A stretch of 64,000 nucleotides of DNA, taken from assembly GCA_027886175.1 (NCBI GenBank), contig JAJNNQ010000137.1, positions 2,794,001 to 2,858,000 on the forward strand, given 5' to 3'. The notes below the pieces were generated by a model, which saw only the letters and a list, made by a program, of their open reading frames with translations, had not been told where the DNA came from and searched no databases. A program made the position numbers and the translations under genes. Of the stretch, positions 14,326-27,700 are shown piece by piece (the first letter of the stretch is position 1; each line of letters starts with the position of its first letter). This stretch comes from Phylloscopus collybita (Eukaryota; Chordata; Aves; Passeriformes; Phylloscopidae).

Positions 14326-14600
14326 AGAGCTGGAGAAGGAATTTTGGCAAGGCAATGCAGCGACAGGACAAGGAGGAATGGCTTTAAACACAGAGCAGGG
14401 TTTGATCAGATATTAGGAGGAAATTTTTCCCTGTGAGGGTGGTGAGGCCTTGGCACAGGGTGCCCAGGGAAGCTGTGGCTGCCCTCTGCATCCCTGGAAA
14501 TGTCCAAGGCCAGGTTGGATGGGGCTTGGAACAACCTGGGACGGTGGGTGGTGTCCCTGCCCTATGACAGGGGGTTGGAATGAGATGGTCTTTATTTCTA
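14326..14600 (+). mobile_element. CR1 LINE 3' fragment
   Basis: The + strand carries 'gagctggagaaggaatttt', 'tgagggtggtgaggcc', 'cacagggtgcccagggaag' and 'ggttggatggggcttggaa', which is the CR1 3' region in sense orientation. It stops near 'gagatggtctttatttc', just short of the usual terminal repeats. Confidence 0.88.
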
Positions 14601-17263
14601 ATTAAGATAATCACAAACCAAAGTCCAAAAGGGACTTTTGTGACGTCTTTCAAGTCTCTTGCTTCCATCCATTCACAAAATCCATCCTCATGCTCTCTTT
14701 TTAGGTGGATCTTTTGAGAAGTGGCGAGTACTGTGTTCAGTACAAAAGACTGAAGTTAAAGCCCTTAAATTAATAGAAAAAATTACTAAGATATGGAAAA
14801 ATGTGGATTGGCTAGCAGTGTGGGGGGTTTGCAGTAGGATGCAGAGCACTACACGTTCTAGGGGGTTTGACAGATGTTCTTGTGGAGGGTTCAAAGCTGT
14901 GCAGAATTAACTGGTGGTGTTGGAAGCGTGACTTGCAAGTAATCACCGTGTTTTAAGTACATCCACTGCCTAAGTAGCTCCCTTGAAGACAGTTGCTTAA
15001 ATGATTTCTTGTGGGAAGTCCCTGAAGGAGCAGATGGATCTGCTTGCAGTTCTGCTGCTTGTGCTCTGCATGTAGGATGGAAATGTCTGGACTTCAAGGA
15101 AACTTGTTAACACAGAAACTTAAGGTTCAAACCAGTTACAAAGTGGTGCAGAAGCCGGTGAAGAGGGTTAATAACATTTTAATTCTTTCCACTGAAAGGC
15201 AAGAGGTTCTTTGCACCATATAGTCAGAAAAATGGAGCTGCCAAGTGCTTGGGTCTCTTGAAAGTGTTTTCAGATGTGAGCAGTGCTGCTGGTGGGCCTG
15301 TGTGCTCACACACAGGATGGTGATCTTCTTTACAGCAACAGGGAAAGAAAGGATGAAAAAAGGAAGAAGAATGCCTGATGAAAACAGAAGCATTTCAGAG
15401 TAAAATGTGTCTGAGGAAGAGGAAAACGTATATAATGAGGTTGGTTGGTCAGTTGGGGGTTTTTTTGTTTGTTTCTTTTTTAAATTTATCCTATTTGCCC
15501 TCAACTCAGATTTGGGTGCAAGATGGTGCCTACAAACCTTCACCAGCCTCAAAACGCCAGTCAGGTGCCACAATGGATAACTTAAACTATTTGTTTGCAA
15601 GTCTGCTCCATCCTCCTGTTGACAGACCCTGCAGAAATCACAAAATGCAACGTGCAGGGGGATTGTTTCCAGGGTCAGAAAAGTTTGTCCCGTTGCTGAT
15701 GTTCTGGAATGATGTTAAAATGAAATCAACACTTGGACTAAGCCAAAAGCAGCACTGGAAGTCAACTGCTTCTCCCAAAAAAAGTCTCACTTCTGGATTA
15801 ATAGAAGATGTGCTGGATGGTAGGTTGAGAGGGAGAGAGAGATGATGTCTGTTGGGAAATCTTTAATGCAGAAATATTTCAGAAATGTCAGACAGTGTAC
15901 ACATTTTTTTCAATTGTTGCAGTTAATTCGTCTGAAAGTTTTCGCGATCTTGCATCGCAGTCTCAAAATGTCAGGCTTCCACATCAGGATGTTCTGTGAA
16001 AACTGTTGTATATTGGGGATCTGGGGGGAAAAAACCTGATTTTATGTTGAATAAGGGCTTGGGGTGATAGTGAAAAACTGCTTTGTTTTCACAGCAAATA
16101 AATGGAGGGTCAGAATGATAATTTTCATTATAATTGATAGAATATTCAACATTAACTGATGAAAGATCCAAGCACAAGATGCTTATGAAAGAGTGGAACA
16201 GTAAATGAGGCAAAATTGTGATATTCTACAAGATGCTCCCTGATTTCTTCAAGCCAGTTTGAGACATCTTAACCAAAAATAACCTGTTTGTGTGGGATCT
16301 GCTGTGTCCTCAGCACACATATGCAGTGCCAGAATGGGCAGCAGAGGTACGAGGAGGATAAATTCGGGTATTGTGGCTTTTACTGTGGGCTGGCTGAGTC
16401 CTGCTGGGACCTCTGCTAAGTATGAAACAGCAGAGGCTTGTGTTGGCAGAGCTTTGCTGTGCAGTAAAACAGGCTGTTAGAGCTCACAGCAGTGTAAAGG
16501 TGCCAGCAGAGCAAATTCTTCCTTGTTTGGGTAATCTTAATGAAAATAGTGTTAGAATTTCTAACTATCTGGTGAATCAGATCCAGTGAGGGCAGTGAAG
16601 CAAACTCCAGTGAAGGAACCTGGGTGTTAAGCTGCCTGCAGTGAGAGGTTGTCAATTTTCAGGTATCACTCTGTTCTCCTGGTTTCTGACAATGGTCCAT
16701 CAAACTGCTGGGTTCTCTTCTCCAGGTGCTGCAGGTGCATTTCCTCTGAAAACATCCAGAGCTTTGGGGCTTCAAGCAGAAAACCTGGACCAGCTACGTG
16801 CTCCTGCCTCTGCTGTTGAGCAGACAAGATGTTCAGTGGGTACTGGTCATTGTAATGATTACAGACCTGGGTTAGAAGATACTCTCACTCAGCTCTTTGA
16901 AATAGGAGGCAAAAAATGTTTTTCCTGATGTCATTCTCACTCTACTGGATTGTCAACAACTTTCCAAGAACAGTCCATGGAGAGATGTGTGGCTGCCTGC
17001 TCTGCTGCCTGGATTCTTAAGTTCCCTTACACGCAGTGTCTGTCTGTGCTGCCTTCTCAGCATAATGTCTGTCTCCCCCAGAGGATTCCTCTCTGGAGAA
17101 CCTGCCATGGAAGCAGATGATCTGTCTTCAGTCCTGGGAGCAAGACAGTAAAACCATTTTTAACATGTCAAAGAAGATTTTTAGTGCCCCCTTGGCAAAA
17201 AGAGAGGTGAGCCTTGGGATCACAATGATTGGAGTTCAGTGTTGTGGCGCTACTGAAATTCAG
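14601..17263. other. No gene seen
   Basis: Two moderately long frames run antiparallel at 15.14-15.85 kb, each about 155 codons. They overlap and include low-complexity T/K-rich parts, so neither is supported as coding. No repeats were recognised apart from short T runs. Confidence 0.5.
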
Positions 17264-17475
17264 AGTCACAGATTGGTTTAGGTTGGAAGGGACCTTAAAG
17301 ACCATCCAGTTCCATCCCCCTGCCATGGGCAGGGACACCTTCCACTATCTCAGGTTACTCCAAGCCCCATCCAACCTGGCCTTGGACACTTCCAGGGATT
17401 CAGGGGCAGCCACAGCTTCTCTGGGCAACCTGTGCCAGGACCTGCCCACCCTCACAGGGAAGAATTATTCACATA
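17264..17475 (-). mobile_element. CR1 LINE 3' fragment
   Basis: This starts with a degraded terminal repeat ('cagagtcacagattggttt'), then 'ggttggaagggaccttaaag' and 'ccatgggcagggacacc', and runs to 'ctcacagggaagaatt'. It is a reverse-oriented CR1 end of about 210 bp. Confidence 0.88.
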
Positions 17476-20400
17476 CTGCTGCAGAGGAAAGATTTTTTTT
17501 GGTCTCTGCTTTCCCAAAGCATTCAATATGTTAAGCCCTGCATATCTCTGGCTGGATTCCAGCCTGGAAGGCCGGACACTGACCCTCATTTGGAGCAGCA
17601 CTGCTTGGAATGAAGTGGCTGGGAAGGGACATCAAAGCGCCGTGTGGAGGAGCTGGCTGTGACAGGAGTTTGCCAACCAATGCATGGCAGAGCGTGGACA
17701 TCAAGAGGGAGTGTAAGGCAACTCTTTTAACTTTGCTGCTTCAAATATCGTGACTGTCCTTCTGTAACATCTACTGCATAAAAACCCAGTGGGGTTTATT
17801 TGTAATTGATGATTTTTATGTGGAAGATACTCCAATGCCACCGTGCGGATTAAATCCCAGAACAGACTGACAGCTGTAAAATCCACGAGCACAGGTGAGT
17901 GAGCTGGTCTGTTAGTAGCCTCCAGAGGACCACAAAGTGATTTTCTCAATTAGATTGTGCCATGATTTAATCTTCAGTCTTGCCTGTCCTTACTGTGAAA
18001 ACAGGGACAAGAATGGCTTGATGGTTCCCCATGTAGTTAATCATTACTAAAAATGCCATGGGGTGATGGGATTGCCTGCTGAAAGGTGCCACAATCCTTA
18101 TAAATCTGAACCTGCTCAAAAAATCACATCTGGGAAAGCCTAAATTTCTCAGGAATCTATTGGGAATTTTCACGGATTTCCAGGTTTCCAAGTAAGTTGT
18201 CACGTGAAGACTCTACACTATGTTTCCAGTGTGGGAACTGAAATCACAACTTCAAGGAAAAGAGAAAATTCAGTGCAAGTAAATCTTCAAGATCTCGCTA
18301 TGCAAATCAAAATTGCAGTTGGAGAACTTGGGAGTGAAACAATGGTGTAAAAACCCCCACTTTTTAGTTGAGATTAGCCTGGAAATTTTAAGCCACTCAT
18401 GAATAATTTATAAAGCAGCCTTCCCACGGATGAGCAGCAGGACGAGAGAGTGGCTACGTTTTGTCACTGTGTTGAGATGTTTCCTGGCAATGGTGGAATT
18501 TTTATGGTGTTCTTTCTCATAATGGAGTTGTTGCTTAGCTTTTAATGTCCCAAATGTAAACAGATCCGAGGAAGCTGATCGTTAAAAACGTTTAGAAAGG
18601 GAGAATGAAAAAGCGAAGCACTTGTGTGCTGCGTTCCAAGCAAATCCTATAAATCACCAGCGTCGGAATTCTCTGACGAGGAGAAAATGGTTTTATGGAC
18701 TCACAGGAATGGCATTGGGAGGAATAGTGAAAAGATTAATATTTTAGAATCATGGCAGAAGAGTGCAGGGAATAACCCGAGAGGTTTGAGAAGCTGTCCT
18801 GTGCCCTGTTTTCAGTTTTAACACTTTGGCTTAACAAAGTCTGATTCAAACCTGCTTTGCCATCTTCAGCTCCACAATCTCAGAAGCCATGGGACCAGTT
18901 GACTTCACCACCTGGTGCTCCTGCATTAGCCAGGCTGGGAATGCTTAAATCCCAGAGGTTGTGTGGATTAAATGCAGAGGTTGTGTGGGAGCAACTCAGA
19001 AAAAAAAAAAGAAAGGGTTAAAAAAAGTCAGTTTTTATTCGGTTTTCAACCCACAACGCTGTTTTCTAAACTCAGATTTGGGGTTGCAGCTTCCGAGCCT
19101 TCAGGAGTCGCTTCCGTGACCCATCGCCGTGCCTGGGGCGCGGGAAGCCGGGGGATCCCGTGGGATGCAGGGCTGGAGATGCCAAGCCCTGCAAGGAGGC
19201 ACTGGTGTGCAGGGGGGGGTAGGTGAGGTCCTCCTTGGCTCCCCTGGCCCAGCCAGCCCCAGCCCCACCAGCTGTGAGACGCTGCCTTGGCGCGGGCACG
19301 CTCGGCTCCTCGGGAGAGGCCGTGGGTGGAGAGGAGCTGGCGGGGATCCCGGAGCCGCTGGGAAGAGGCTGCGCGGGGGAGAGAGCGAGCTCACCACCCA
19401 CCTCGGATGAAATCATGGAACGGGCAAGCGCGAGGAAAGGCTGGTGAGGAGAAGGAGAGCTACAGAAAAAAAAAAAAGGGATGGGAGAGGAAGGATGCTG
19501 GAGCAGCGGGGAGGGTTGTTCCTGTGCTGGTGGGGTCATGGGGGATCTGGTTCTTCACAGGAGTCACTTGTAAGAGATCCGGAGCTGAAATAAGGGCAGG
19601 AATTTGTCACAGGAAGGTTTGCTCCCAGCAGCATAGAGAAGAACTTTGATACCTGACCCCTTCAATGGAAATTCATTAGCATGTGTCTGAATAAAGGAGT
19701 GATTGCTCCCAGGCAGGCTGCTGCTTTCCAAGTCTAACTTCTAACCAAGCTTGGACCAAGGAAGATGCATTCCTGGAGTGAGGAGAAGGAGGAGATCTCT
19801 GGAACTGGCTGGTTTATAACAGTGTTTTTAAGGGCTGCTGGGAAAGGGACTTCACAGTGCCACTTTCCTTAACCAAGAAGTAGGTTGTCTTGGTGTTCCC
19901 AGTTGGATGGGCACATTGGCTCATCCCTACTGTGCCAACCAACAAGGAAAAAGTCCAGTGTGGCTTCCTGTTGCACTTTGAGACTGAACATTGCTCAGTG
20001 TGAACGCCTGGGATTCCCCCCTCCCCCCCCCAATTTATCTGATTTATGATAAATTACACGGCTGATGAGAGTAACTGTTTGAATCCAGTGAGAAGAACTT
20101 CAGTGTCCTTGGTTTCCACCTGGATTTGTGTCCAAGCTGCCTCCCTGCAGCTCATCCCACATCATTTCTGGAGAGCTCAGGCAGGCAAGGAGCCAGGGGA
20201 AGGAGTGGGTGTCCCTGGAGTGATCAGCACAAGGTTTTGTCCAGTGCACCCGCTGGAGACAGCTTGGACCTTCTGCTGGGTTTTGTTGGATCTTCTTTGC
20301 TCCTTGGAAACACAGTTCAGGACAAATCCGTCACGGTCTGACTTTGAGGAATGGGATTCTCAGCACTTCTGTCTCTGCTCCAGCAAGTGAAAAGTGATGT

Positions 20401-20846
20401 GTAAGATTCCTTCTCCCCCACCCCCTGTCAACTCCAGTGGGTGCAAAGCTGTAACTGTTTCAGGAAAGACACAGCCAAAAAAAAAGAAAAGAAAAAAACC
20501 AAACCAAAAAAAACCCCAAAAACCATTTCCCTAGCTCATTTTCCTTTCCCAGAAAACCAGATGGATGAATCATTACAACAGCAGCTATGACAGGGGACCA
20601 GACAACAGACTGAGCCCAAAGCCCAGCCCAGTCGAGGCAAGATGAAAAACTGTCCAACCCTCCCTCCCACATCTGTTTAAAGGAGCACGACTCCAGAATC
20701 AGGGCATGTGGGGTTTAGCCTTCCTCTTGCATCCTTCAGAGCAGCAAGAGCAGCCATTGCAGAGACCACAGTGTGATAAATCCAACAGGATCCAGCAGTG
20801 AGGTCCAGTGAAGTGAGGTGGTGGTGTGGATAGTGATGATCCCCAA
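17476..20846. other. No gene seen; local CpG-rich patch at 19.1-19.4 kb
   Basis: Most of the stretch is unique noncoding DNA. A patch at about 19100-19440 is much richer in C, G and CpG than its surroundings and is listed separately. Frames on both strands in that patch overlap one another. Confidence 0.5.
19100..19440. promoter_or_regulatory. Candidate CpG island
   Basis: The stretch is visibly GC-rich with frequent CpG (for example around 'ggggcgcgggaagccgggg' and 'cttggcgcgggcacgctcg') inside a long AT-rich neighbourhood. Such islands often mark promoters. I found no adjacent exon that can be defended, so a link to transcription is only inferred. Confidence 0.4.
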
Positions 20847-21612
20847 AACAGAATCACAGAATGGTTTGGATTGGAAGGCACCTTGAAAATCCCTTCATTT
20901 CAACTTCCCAACTGCTTCCACTATCCCAGGGTATTCCAAGCCCTGTCCAACCTGGCCTTGGACACTTCCAGGGATCCAGGGGCAGCCACAGCTTCTCTGG
21001 GCAGCCTATGCCAGGGTTTCGCCACCCTCCCAGACAAGAATTCCTTCCCAATATCCCACCTAACCCTGTCCTCTGGCATTGGGAAGCTATTTCCATTTGT
21101 CCTGTCACTCCATGCCATTGTCCCAGGTCCCTCTCCAGCTCTCCTGGAGTGCCTTTAGGTGCTGAAAGGGGCTCTCAGGTTTTCCTAGAGCCTTTTTTTT
21201 TTTTTCCCTAGCCTGCCCCAGCCTGACTCCAGAGCAGAGGGCCTGCATTGCTACGAGCATCTTTGTGGCCTTCTCCTGATTGACTCCAACACATCCCTGT
21301 TTTCTCCTGCGTTGTGAGCCCCAGGGCTGGAGGCAGCTCAGCAGGTGAGATCTCACCTGAACAGAGCAGAGGGGCAGAATCCCCTCCCTGACATGCTGCT
21401 CCCACTTGTCATGCAGGACTGGGAGGTGTCTGGGCTGCCATCAGCCATTCCTGGGTCGTGTTGAGCTTCTCATCCACCAACACCACCAAATCCTTCACCA
21501 AATCAGCCTCAGGCTGCTCCCCATCTCTTCCCTGTGCCTGTTTTTGGAATTGCCCAAGTACAATATCCAGCTCCATAGACCAGAGGGAGCAGCCTTGAGG
21601 CTCTGTTTGTTT
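20847..21612 (-). mobile_element. CR1 LINE, longer 3' copy
   Basis: This is a reverse-oriented CR1 beginning with 'aacagaatcacagaatgg' and passing through the GGGACACTTCCAGGG-type segment, the 'tcctctggcattgggaag' segment, 'gtctcacctgaacagagc' and 'catccaccaacaccaccaa'. It covers more than 750 bp of the element's 3' untranslated region and the end of its second reading frame. No intact reverse transcriptase frame remains. Confidence 0.9.
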
Positions 21613-21680
21613 GTGCCAGGCTTTCCTCTGCAGGCAGAGATACTTGTGAGATACGTAGACATGTTCTTAATACAGCAGAG

Positions 21681-21719
21681 TCCTATGCATAAAACCCATC
21701 AGAGGTTTTATGCATAGGA
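21681..21719. repeat. Perfect 16-bp inverted repeat (hairpin)
   Basis: The left arm 21681-21696 (tcctatgcataaaacc) is exactly reverse-complementary to the right arm 21704-21719, separated by the 7-nt loop catcaga. It lies about 70 bp beyond the end of the recognised CR1 copy. Each arm contains ATGCAT. Confidence 0.95.
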
Positions 21720-24700
21720 GTGACAAGGTTAAGAAAGCATTTAGGAGTTAAGAGATGCCTGCCTTCAGGCTGCCCACAGAACCCCTGTGGGCACGTGGTT
21801 CATCCTGAATTTTGCCTCTGGGAGGTATTTTTTTTATTCCAGAGGACACTGCCCCGCTCCCCGCACACGATGCTGGTACTCACTTGCTGAGAAGCCATTC
21901 AGGGTTAGGTTTTTTTTTCCCCTCCTTCATCCTCATCTCTGCAGAATTCCGAGTGCTTTGGCTGGAGCAGTTGCTCTGATGATAGCTTTTTTTTTTTTTC
22001 CTTTTTTCTTGGTGAGGCTCTGTTGTGGTTTCTGCTTTACAAAAAAAAACCCAGAGCACAGAGAAATGAAGGTCAAAGAATCTATTAATTTTGGGTGCCC
22101 AGTTTGAAGTAGCCAGTGCAAGATATTCAGGACTCCCTGTTCTAAGCACAGATTCCTCTCATGCCTTTGTTTTCTTCCAACCCCCTGCTTTGTTCATTGC
22201 CCTCTTCCAACTTCTGCCTCTTGGGCACTGTAATTATGATTTTTAAATTCAAATGCTGCTCTTAGCTTTCGAGTGTTTTCATTGCTGACTGAAAAGCTGT
22301 AGCTGAGCTCCACTAGGCAGCAAATGTTCCCTTTCTCTCAAGGTAAACATCGAGTCAGGGAAGGTCACTGCAGGTAAAAAGCCACAGGTCTGGAAGAAAA
22401 GAACAGGACATAATTCAAGCCAAAGCACTCAGGAGCAACGTGGAGATCTCTTCACCTCTCCTCCCCTCTGGGCTCCCACAAACCCCATCACAGAGCAAGG
22501 GCAGCACAAAGCAGCTGGAGCTGGGATAGAAAATCCTGGGGGTTACCTCAGGTGCTCAGGGCTTGTGTCCATCGTTGCTTTAGCAGAGGCAGCTGTGGAG
22601 GAATTGTGTTTGGGGAAGCAGAGCAGACCAGGGCAGGAGTGGGAGGGCAGAGGGAAGCCAGCGGCGCCCAGCGTGTGCTGCTTGTGTTGGGAATAGCTTG
22701 TGCTTGTGGGACTTGGTCAAATGCTGGGAAAACCCTGAGGGTGAGGCTGCAGCACTCCTCTTGGGACGTTCCAGCCCCTGGAACTGCTTGGGAACAGCAG
22801 TGCTGAACACTGTGTGCTCTCAGCTGCCCCAGGCACAGCCAGATCCTTCCACACACATGTCCTGGGCTCCCTCCAAGCTGGAGCTTCCAGCACATCCACC
22901 TTTTATTTTTGCTGCAGAGTCCTCTGGCCAGGCAGGTTTTGAGTGGCCGTGTCCCATGTCTGAAAAGATTTTCCAGCCTCAGCACCTCACACTTGGCTTT
23001 GGCAGAGGGAAGCAGTGGGGCAGTGAGGGGAGGATTGGTGAGGCTGCATTCGCCGGTGGCTGATGAGTTTGCAAAGGATCTATCCCAAACACAGGACAGG
23101 AGCTGAGGAGATGAGCACAGCACCAGTGAGCTGAGACCTCAGAAGGCCCCTGGGATGTGGGTTTGAGTAGGAGAGAGCTGAGAAGAACTCGGGAGCAGGA
23201 GGAATGGTAATTCACCATGGAACAATGCCTGGATGGCTCCGGAGGGGACCTGGCACCCATCTGTCCAGGCATTTCCTGCTGCCACAGGGGATTCCTGTGC
23301 TCCTCCCTGCTGCTTCCTCCACCTCTGGATGTCTGCATCACTGTTGCTGTTGGAAACACCAGTATTTCATAAGCTGGAGAGCTCAGGGCTGCAGAGACTG
23401 CACAAAAGCAGCTCGAGGACACACAGAAGCAGGAAAACCAGTTTGTTTTAAGCCAACTTGCACAGGAATGTTGGGCCCAAGGAACATCTCAAGTCCATCC
23501 TCCCACTCTGAGCAGGACTGCAGCCAGGGTGTCAGCCACGTTCTGGCCAAGCCCTAAATCCCTAAGTACAGGGGGTATAGCTGAGGTGGTCTGTGTCCCA
23601 GGGCAGCAGTGTCTCCCAGCAAGAGCTGGATGTGTCTCCCACATCCAGCCTGAGCCTGAGCCTGACCCTGAGCCTCCCACTTCGCCACTGGTGCCTTTTG
23701 TCACAGTCCAGGCAGGTGAGGAGCAGTTTGGCCGTGTCTCCACACCCACCTTCCCCGTGTTTGTAGCCGGTTCTGAGCACACCAGCAGCTCCTCAGGGCT
23801 GTGCAGGGCTTTCTCCCCGCTGCTGGCACCGTGTGCTCATAGTGAAAGCACAGAAACCCTCCTTCAAACCCCACTGTGCTCCCCCAAAACCAGGGCAGCA
23901 GCCAGAGCGTTGGAGGCACACCTGCGGGGGATGAGTCACCAGCACCAGCGTCTCCCATGGGACCCAGCCCCCTCTCCCATGCTGGGGGCTTGCTGGCCAT
24001 GTGGAGGGGTCCAGAGAGCAGCTTACAGCTCCCCCCACACCAGAGGGCTGAATTGGGCAGATGTGAAGCCCTGGAGGGGGCAACTCCTCCAGATTTCCTG
24101 CTGGTGCCAGCCCCATCCAGGAGAGAACACCCAGAGCATCCTGTCCTGCCCTTGGAGGGGATGGCAGCAGGGTCAGGCCAGGGGAGGGAGTTGGACACAC
24201 CACTCGTGTTTCCCGTGCTAGAAAACCTTCCTGCGTGCCACTTCGTGAGGATGGAGCTGTAAATCAGCAGGAAAAAAAACTCCTCAGTCATCACCATCAA
24301 CACCAGGGGAAAGAACTGTCTGGGAGGAGAGATAAGAAGTGCGTTGGTGGTCCTTCATTGTCCCCTTCCTCCAGGCGTCACGCTGGCGATGTAATTAGTG
24401 ATTAATACGGGGGGTTTTTTTCACTTTTAATTTCACAATGAATGTGAGCAAGGCGAGCCCAGATGCAAATAGGAGCCGAGGCCCTTCTGCAGGGACCCCA
24501 GGGGAACGCTCCAGCCACCCTACACTGAGTCACCACAGCCCCCGGGAACCCCGTGCAGGAGCCAGGAGGGGACGGGGGTGACAAGGCAGAGCTGCCTACT
24601 GAAAAAAAAAAAATAATAATAAAAAAAAAATTATCCCCAGTTGGCTGGTTTAGTAAGGGGAGGAAAAATCGAAGTTAATGCTGCGACCTAGTGGAGGAAA

Positions 24701-27700
24701 AACAGAGGTGCAAAGTCAAGGCAGAGCTGATTCAGGCGAGGGGAAAGCGAAAGTTTGTGGAATTTGTGCCCGGTGGAGGCTGGACCGCAGAAAGCTGTGA
24801 TAGTGCAGCTTATTTTTACAGGATTTCACACCTGAGAACATGGTTTGTAGCCCGCTCAGGTGTCCAGAAGGTTCTCAGCTTAGCCCTCAATGGTCTGGGG
24901 GTTGAAGCTGGATTATCTTTAAGGCCCCTTACACCCCAGAACCCCTGTGGTTCTGTGTTTCTGATTTCTCATGGAAAGGCTGTGGTGAAACCCAGCACAA
25001 CACCAGTGTGACTGCAAACGGGGTGGATACAGGTCTGCTCCCAGCAGTGTCCACTTGGGCTTGGATCCGTGCTCCCAGCTGTTTCATCCAGCCCCAGAAG
25101 GAACTGGAATTGGAGAAGGAATTGTTTGCTGGGCAAAAAATGGGGGGAAAAACAAGTCACTGGTGAGATGAATTGCCTGGTGCCTGCAGCTGTGTAAACC
25201 TGAGCTTGGCACGGTCTGGGATGAGATCCAACGCCAGAGCACCTGGACTCAGGAAGTGGAAAATCCCTAAAACACAGGTTTTGGGTCAATAATCACCCAA
25301 ATGGGAGACACAAACACCACCTGAGCTAAGGGCTGCTGTGAGTGAGTGCCAAACCAGGGCAGGGAGAGCGTGTGGGGAGAGGCACAGGCATGCTGTGCCC
25401 AGGCTCGGGGTCCGTGCTGCTAAAAGGGGGCTGGAAAATGGGAAGGATTTCAAAGGAGAGCCCCAGGAGTGAGGAAAAAGTCTCAGAGAGGTGAAGCTGA
25501 GCTCAGTGAGGGTGGATTTCAGCCCACCACCACTTTGTCCTGTGTCCTAGAGACCCAAGTCCTTGGTTCCTGTGGTGGGTGGCCTGGAGAGCACCCAGGG
25601 ACTAAACCCCTCTGCTGAGACCCCACAGGAGTTTGTGCATCCAGGAGGGTTTGACACAAGAGAAGGGTCAGGGGAAGCTCCCTGGGACTGCCTGGGACAC
25701 AGCCTCTGCCTGGCCAGGATGTCTCTTGTGCCAAGGGCATTGCAGAACTGAGACGCCTCCAGGATTAAATAACAGCTGAGCTGGGGGATTTACAGACCCA
25801 GGGCTTGGCTTTGGGTGCTGCAGTTGGCATCAAATCCCCCCTCCATGTCTCTGTGGCTTCACTGACCCACAGACAGCAGCTCCTTTGGGTCTGGTGGGCA
25901 CCAGTGGTTAAAGCCACCCTGGACACCTTGTGCATGTGGTGTCACCTCAGGTAAATCAGAGCTGCTTGATTTTATTCCTTCTGAACGTGGAGGAATGAAG
26001 GGACAGGCGTGATCCTGCTGTCCTGTGTGCTCAGCCTGGATCAGGGAATGGGTGGCAGCCCTTCAGCCTGGTGCCCAGAGGCTGGTGGCACCTTACCCCG
26101 AAGCCCTGCTCGTGCCACATGTCCTGCCTCCAGCTCTGTGCTGTGCAAAATGTTCCCCACGGCTCCTGCTGCCCTCCAGCTGCTGGTCGTCATCTGTGGG
26201 GCACACTCAGAGCATTAAAAATAGCCAAACCTTGCTTGGAGAAGGCAGCAGGGGAATTAGATGGAGGAATAGAACCAGGAGTAGCAGCAGGAGGAAAGTG
26301 GGGAGGAGGAGGAGAGACTCTGGGGGAGCAGAGAGGAACACACCAGCTCGAGGCAGCTGCAGGGAGCCCAACAGCTGGAAGCCAAAAATAAACCTCAGTG
26401 GTGAATCAATTCGCTCTGGGCAATGGGTAAATTGGGGAAGCAGCAGCAAGGGGGAGAGGAGGGGGCAGCTGATGAACTGAGCAGGAAAATCCACAGAGCA
26501 ATGAATCACCTCCCCAAAAAGCCCCTTTTCCCAAAACAAGGCAGTGATGGAGCAGAAACTGGCAGAGACAGAAACAATTATGAGGCAAAAGGAGGTTTTC
26601 CCCCAGTGAATAAACACACAGGACTGGCTGGCCAGAAGTCAGGGAGTCAATCAGTGAGTGGATAAATCAGAGTGAACGAGCCATGGTGGTGGGGCCTGGC
26701 TGTCAGAGGCACCTGGAGGGATGGTTCCTCCATGTGTCCACCCAGCAGAGGGGCTGCAGGACTGCCATGGGGACTTGGAGGTCCTGGAGATGCTCCTCCA
26801 GAGCTGGGTGCCAGTCCCCAAGTGATGGGAGGACAAGGAGTCCCAGGCATGGAGAAATGGGCTGCAGATGTTGAGCTGGGCAGAGGAGGGGATGTTGGGC
26901 ACTGCCATGGGATGGGTGGTGGGTCCCAGGGACCAGGATGCAAAGCCCCCTAAGCTCCAAAACACATTTTTGGAGCATGGGATGAGTCACTTGGAGCATC
27001 ACAGACAACAGACATTTGAATCATGGTTTGGGTCATGGAGCAACCTTTTGAAGGTGGCTAAAATTTAATAGTATTTATAATATTTAATAAAATTTAATAG
27101 AAAGTACATTCAAAGCTCCTCAAGGAGCAGTGCAGCTGTTAAATAGTGATGAGGAGAGAAATAGGTTTCTTAAAGGAAATGCTTCGTGTACAGGAACTTT
27201 GGGAAAAAAAAATCTGTAGTGAGACAACACAGAGATATGCATCTTGCAGAAGGCATGGATTTTTTTTTTTTTTTTTTATGTTTTTTGATTTTTTTTTATT
27301 TTTATGTTTTATTAGGACATGGCTGCTTTTGGCCACCGTAGGAGAGACCCTGTGTAGAGCAAGGAACCATGATTTGTAAATGAGTTTGGGGTGTTTTGTC
27401 AGAAAAGAAGGAATTCGAGGCTGCTTTCTTCTGAGCTGAGTGCCCTGGACACTGGAGTGGAGTCCAGCTCTGTCCCTGTTCCATCCTCATCCATCACTGC
27501 TGCTCCATGAGGCTGTTTTAGGAGAAGGATGGTGGGCATGAGTGCTGGAAGGACTTTGGAGCTGGGCTTATGTGTGTGGGAGGATCTTGTCTCCCACCAG
27601 CTGCCCCCTCCCCGTGCTCCCCAAATCAGCCTTTCCCAGTTACCATCCCAAGGCTCTGGAGCATCCCAGCGCTCTGCTGGGGAAGGGAATGTCCGTGAAC

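Noticed and set aside
15136..15845. Antiparallel frames of about 155 codons each
   Set aside because: There is overlap, low-complexity segments, and no motif or splice evidence.
22548..23123. 191-codon minus-strand frame
   Set aside because: It is in GC-richer DNA with equally long frames on the other strand, has no domain, and is not bounded by convincing splice sites.
23529..24303. 230-codon plus frame and 200-codon minus frame overlapping
   Set aside because: These are mutually overlapping frames with Pro, Gly and Ser-rich composition and a hexamer repeat. They are typical chance frames in GC-rich DNA.
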